Shown: positions 62,013-64,000 of the stretch, piece after piece
Position numbering within the stretch: position 1 is the stretch's first letter
Layout of the letters: every line of letters starts with the position of its first letter
Assembly (NCBI GenBank): GCA_937872385.1
Contig: CALMSO010000027.1
Coordinates: 186,001-250,000, forward strand
Reading direction: 5' to 3'
From: an uncultured Saprospiraceae bacterium
GTDB taxonomy: Bacteria; Bacteroidota; Bacteroidia; Chitinophagales; Saprospiraceae
DNA length: 64,000 nucleotides
Notes under the pieces: generated by a model
What the model was told of the DNA's origin: nothing
Database searches by the model: none
The model's input: the letters and a program-made list of their open reading frames with translations, nothing else
Made by a program: the position numbers and the translations under genes

Positions 62013-62150
62013 TTACCCCATATCTTCTAAGTTGTCCAAGGGGCTTTTCAGCCGCTTTTTGGCATAATCCGTAATCTGGAATGTATATTTCGGTGGTCTT
62101 GGTGGAATGCTACCCCAGTAGCTTCTGAATGTAGCGTAGGTCGTTGCGTT
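62013..62150 (-). pseudogene. Tyrosine recombinase, C-terminal stub with stop and frameshift (array 2)
   Basis: On the minus strand DLRYIQKLLG is followed by an in-frame TAG, then HSTKTTEIY, and after a frameshift ITDYAKKRLKSPLDNLEDMG. The KSPLDNL end is that of Bacteroidota integrases and resembles the RSPL end of the stub in array 1. The preserved part starts at almost the same residue (before DLRYIQ) as the other stub. Confidence 0.72.
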
Positions 62151-62384
62151 TATTGGGGTTTGTATTCCTTTCAATACCGCTTCCAAATGTACAGGCATTC
62201 CGCAGAACAAGCAAGTGTATTTCGCTCTTTTTTAGAGCGGTACGTATTTTTTGGTAGGTGTATTTGCGCGCAAGGCGGCGGCGGGGGAGGTATCTGGTTA
62301 TCTGGTGATTCGGTTATCTGGTGAGCGATAACTCCGGGGTACTGCAATAGCTATTTATACCATTTAAGATTGGCGAAGTCCGAT
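62151..62384. other. Region between stub 2 and DUF1697 gene, with short repeats
   Basis: Holds a CGCTCT-TTTTT-AGAGCG hairpin (62223-62239), two direct copies of GGTTATCTGGTGA (62296-62308, 62312-62324) and a partial copy of the ATCCGATTCA repeat family at 62357-62388. No gene. Confidence 0.55.
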
Positions 62385-62948
62385 TCATTTATCTTTATCG
62401 GTTGCGGTTACTTCTTCGGCCATCCGTAGGAGCGTGTTCACCGTTTTCCAGTTGCGCGTGGTAGCCGCTACTTGCAGCCTGCTTTCGATGAAGGTGTTGG
62501 TCAGTTTGGTGCGGCCATAGCCGTTGGGGCAATACAGATACACGGCTTCGGGCGTGCAGGCGATGGCTTCGCCCGGGGACAGCTTCGCTTCGATGGCTAT
62601 TTCATCTATGTGCGCGGGCGGGGCGGCTAAAAAAGTAATATGCAGGAAATTTTCGTCTTTGGTGCTATCGTCAGCAAAGGGGTTGTGCGCGACAATGCGT
62701 TGTAGCTGCGGCATGGCCAACACAAACACCGGCACCGAGAAGCCAAATTTCTGCTCAATGGCGGCGGCAATGTCCGCTGCTAAGGGGCCCGGCTCCCGGT
62801 CGCTCCGGAAAACGACATTCCCACTCTGAATCCAGGTTTGTACCTGTTGCAGCCCCAGCGTTTCGTAAAGGGCTTTCAGCGCGTCCATTTTCATTGGTTT
62901 TTGCCCGCTCACATTAATGCCGCGCAGCATAGAAATATAGGTAGCCAT
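62385..62948 (-). CDS. DUF1697 family protein
   Basis: 187 residues. The N-terminal MATYISMLRGINVSGQKPMKM, then VQTWIQSGNVVFRSD and YCPNGYGRTKLTN and the end RNWKTVNTLLRMAEE are diagnostic of DUF1697, a widespread cytoplasmic family with no established biochemical role. It is encoded singly. The start at the ATG 62948 gives the expected N terminus. Confidence 0.9.
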   Translation of the reverse strand: MATYISMLRGINVSGQKPMKMDALKALYETLGLQQVQTWIQSGNVVFRSDREPGPLAADIAAAIEQKFGFSVPVFVLAMPQLQRIVAHNPFADDSTKDENFLHITFLAAPPAHIDEIAIEAKLSPGEAIACTPEAVYLYCPNGYGRTKLTNTFIESRLQVAATTRNWKTVNTLLRMAEEVTATDKDK

Positions 62949-63020
62949 TGCAGATTGATTTTTTCACGGATGGTCAAATGTACGCCGCTTTTGCAGAAAA
63001 GCAAGCCCGTTGGAACAAAA

Positions 63021-63051
63021 AAGCCGGCTTGCACTGTGTACAAACCGGCTT
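63021..63051 (-). terminator. Hairpin terminator after gliding-type adhesin gene
   Basis: AAGCCGG (63021-63027) and CCGGCTT (63045-63051) form a perfect 7 bp stem; on the minus strand it starts 22 bp after the stop codon and is followed by a T-run (complement of 63016-63020). Confidence 0.6.
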
Positions 63052-63072
63052 CGTTGCGTCAAATGGTTATTT

Positions 63073-64000
63073 TTATCGCAATAGCGTCACGCTGCCTTGG
63101 TTTTCGTAGCGTTCGCCGCCCGGACAAACCGTCACTACCCGGTAGCCATATACATCCGGCGGTAGCTGGCGTCCATTGAGCGTGCCATCCCAACCAACGA
63201 AGGGGTCGCGGGTTTCAAATACCTTTTGTCCCCAGCGGTTATATACGACGAGATAGGCTTCGCCTTCGTCCTTGAGTTGTTGTAAAGAATTGCTACGCAT
63301 CCGCCACACGTCGTTCACGCCGTCACCATTGGGTGTAAAGGCATTGGGTAGGAAGACCACCGGATCGCAGGAACGCACCACGAGGGTAACCGATGCGCTG
63401 GCCGAACAGCCATTGGTATCCGTGACTTGCACGGTGTAAGTGGTGGTTTCAGAAGGAGAAACCGTCGGGTTGGCAATGTTCGGATTGCTAATGGTATTGT
63501 CGTTTGGCGCGGATGTCCAGGTGTAGGTGCAATCCATGCAGCCCTGTACGTTTAGTTGTGCCGTTGCGCCCCGGTTGATGGTATCTGGATTGACCGTAGC
63601 CACTAAGGTGGCGGGCAGGTCTATAATGCGAATGATACCCATGAGTGTGTCGCGGCAGCCAAACTGGTTTTCTAAAGCAACGGTAAATACATTGGTAAGC
63701 GTTGGGTTCATACGGACGGTTTCGGCATTGCCCCCGCTGATAATAGCCCCTACTGGCGACCACGCGTAGCTCAGTACTTGATTGGCGTCCAAATTGGTAA
63801 CCGTGATGACCGCTTCATCCGTTGGCAAACAGACAATGATTTCATCCGGCACGGAGGCATCAAGCGGAGCCACCACAATGGTGATGGACGCAGTCGCTTC
63901 ACAGCTATTGGCATCGGTCACCGTCACGTTGTACGTGGTAGTTTGTACCGGATTGACATTTTGCACCGCATCCGTACCGAGGTCGTTATCCCAGACATAC
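63073..64000 (-). CDS. T9SS type B (gliding motility CHU_C) sorting-domain protein, C-terminal part
   Basis: About 309 residues are visible; the frame continues past the end of the window, so this is the C terminus of a longer protein. Two or more PKD/Ig-like repeats with TTYNVTVTDANSCEATASITIVV and TTYTVQVTDTNGCSASASVTLVV (shown here only to their type) precede the CHU_C domain: VFLPNAFTPNGDGVNDVW, YNRWGQKVFET, WDGTLNG and the final PPDVYGYRVV. Type B T9SS cargo is attached or released at the cell surface; repeats of this kind occur in large adhesins of gliding Bacteroidota. Adhesion is inferred. Confidence 0.88.
   Translation of the reverse strand, partial: YVWDNDLGTDAVQNVNPVQTTTYNVTVTDANSCEATASITIVVAPLDASVPDEIIVCLPTDEAVITVTNLDANQVLSYAWSPVGAIISGGNAETVRMNPTLTNVFTVALENQFGCRDTLMGIIRIIDLPATLVATVNPDTINRGATAQLNVQGCMDCTYTWTSAPNDNTISNPNIANPTVSPSETTTYTVQVTDTNGCSASASVTLVVRSCDPVVFLPNAFTPNGDGVNDVWRMRSNSLQQLKDEGEAYLVVYNRWGQKVFETRDPFVGWDGTLNGRQLPPDVYGYRVVTVCPGGERYENQGSVTLLR

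Noticed and set aside
61822-62067. Plus-strand open frame with the same NGSRADA peptide
   Set aside because: It overlaps the start of the AlbA_2 gene and the attI-like junction; the peptide is a translation of the repeat sequence.

Overview
The window looks like chromosome of a free-living or activated-sludge type member of the Bacteroidota, most likely of the Saprospiria/Chitinophagia side. The basis is a SusC/SusD pair, two TonB-dependent receptors, type IX secretion (T9SS) C-terminal sorting domains of both A and B (gliding-motility CHU_C) type, a DUF4249 lipoprotein next to its receptor, CRTAC1/FG-GAP lipoproteins and Bacteroidota promoter boxes of the TAnnTTTG kind. No rRNA, tRNA or CRISPR array was seen.

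Layout. 1-4.3 kb: leucine biosynthesis (leuC end, leuD, leuB) with a Uma2 nuclease-fold gene between leuC and leuD, then a dihydroorotase. 4.4-11.5 kb: housekeeping and stress genes (family 2 glycosyltransferase, TlpA-like lipid-side thioredoxin, DMT transporter, peroxiredoxin, ClpS, pirin). 11.6-22 kb: exported proteins (BNR/sortilin-like propeller, TonB receptor with DUF4249 partner, large T9SS repeat protein). 22-26 kb: glyS and GTP-type pckG. 26-45 kb: a polysaccharide-utilisation region, made of a GH-A clan glycosidase with T9SS tail and a surface lipoprotein on the minus strand, and two CRTAC1-like lipoproteins, SusC, SusD, a PKD lipoprotein and a GH31 enzyme on the plus strand. 45-50 kb: ruvB, icd and exported proteins. 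55-60 kb: sugar isomerase, Gfo/Idh/MocA dehydrogenase and glgE, all on the minus strand. 62-64 kb: DUF1697 protein and the end of a gliding-motility type adhesin.

The most unusual part is 50.5-54.8 kb and 60.3-62.2 kb. Here AT-rich, unrelated small genes, all on the minus strand, are separated by about 128-131 bp imperfect inverted repeats that have the design of integron attC sites: a cassette starts with TTRNNN, ends with a box that is the reverse complement of its own first bases, and carries an inner TTTGGC/GCCAA-type stem and a long variable loop. Four cassettes have 9-10 bp perfectly matching boxes, and a fifth, gene-less cassette has a 12 bp match. Each of the two arrays begins at a stub of a tyrosine recombinase (only the last 50-70 residues) lying in the same direction as the cassettes, with a short palindrome between its stop codon and the first crossover point. 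I read this as a decayed Bacteroidota integron with reversed integrase orientation, split or duplicated over two places. The cassettes carry a small alarmone hydrolase-like HD protein, DUF1648, DUF4303, a four-helix membrane protein, a class C beta-lactamase-fold hydrolase and an AlbA_2/Schlafen-type regulator.

Several short dispersed repeats and heptamer tandem repeats also occupy the intergenic regions. All functional calls come from reading motifs by eye; no database search was run.
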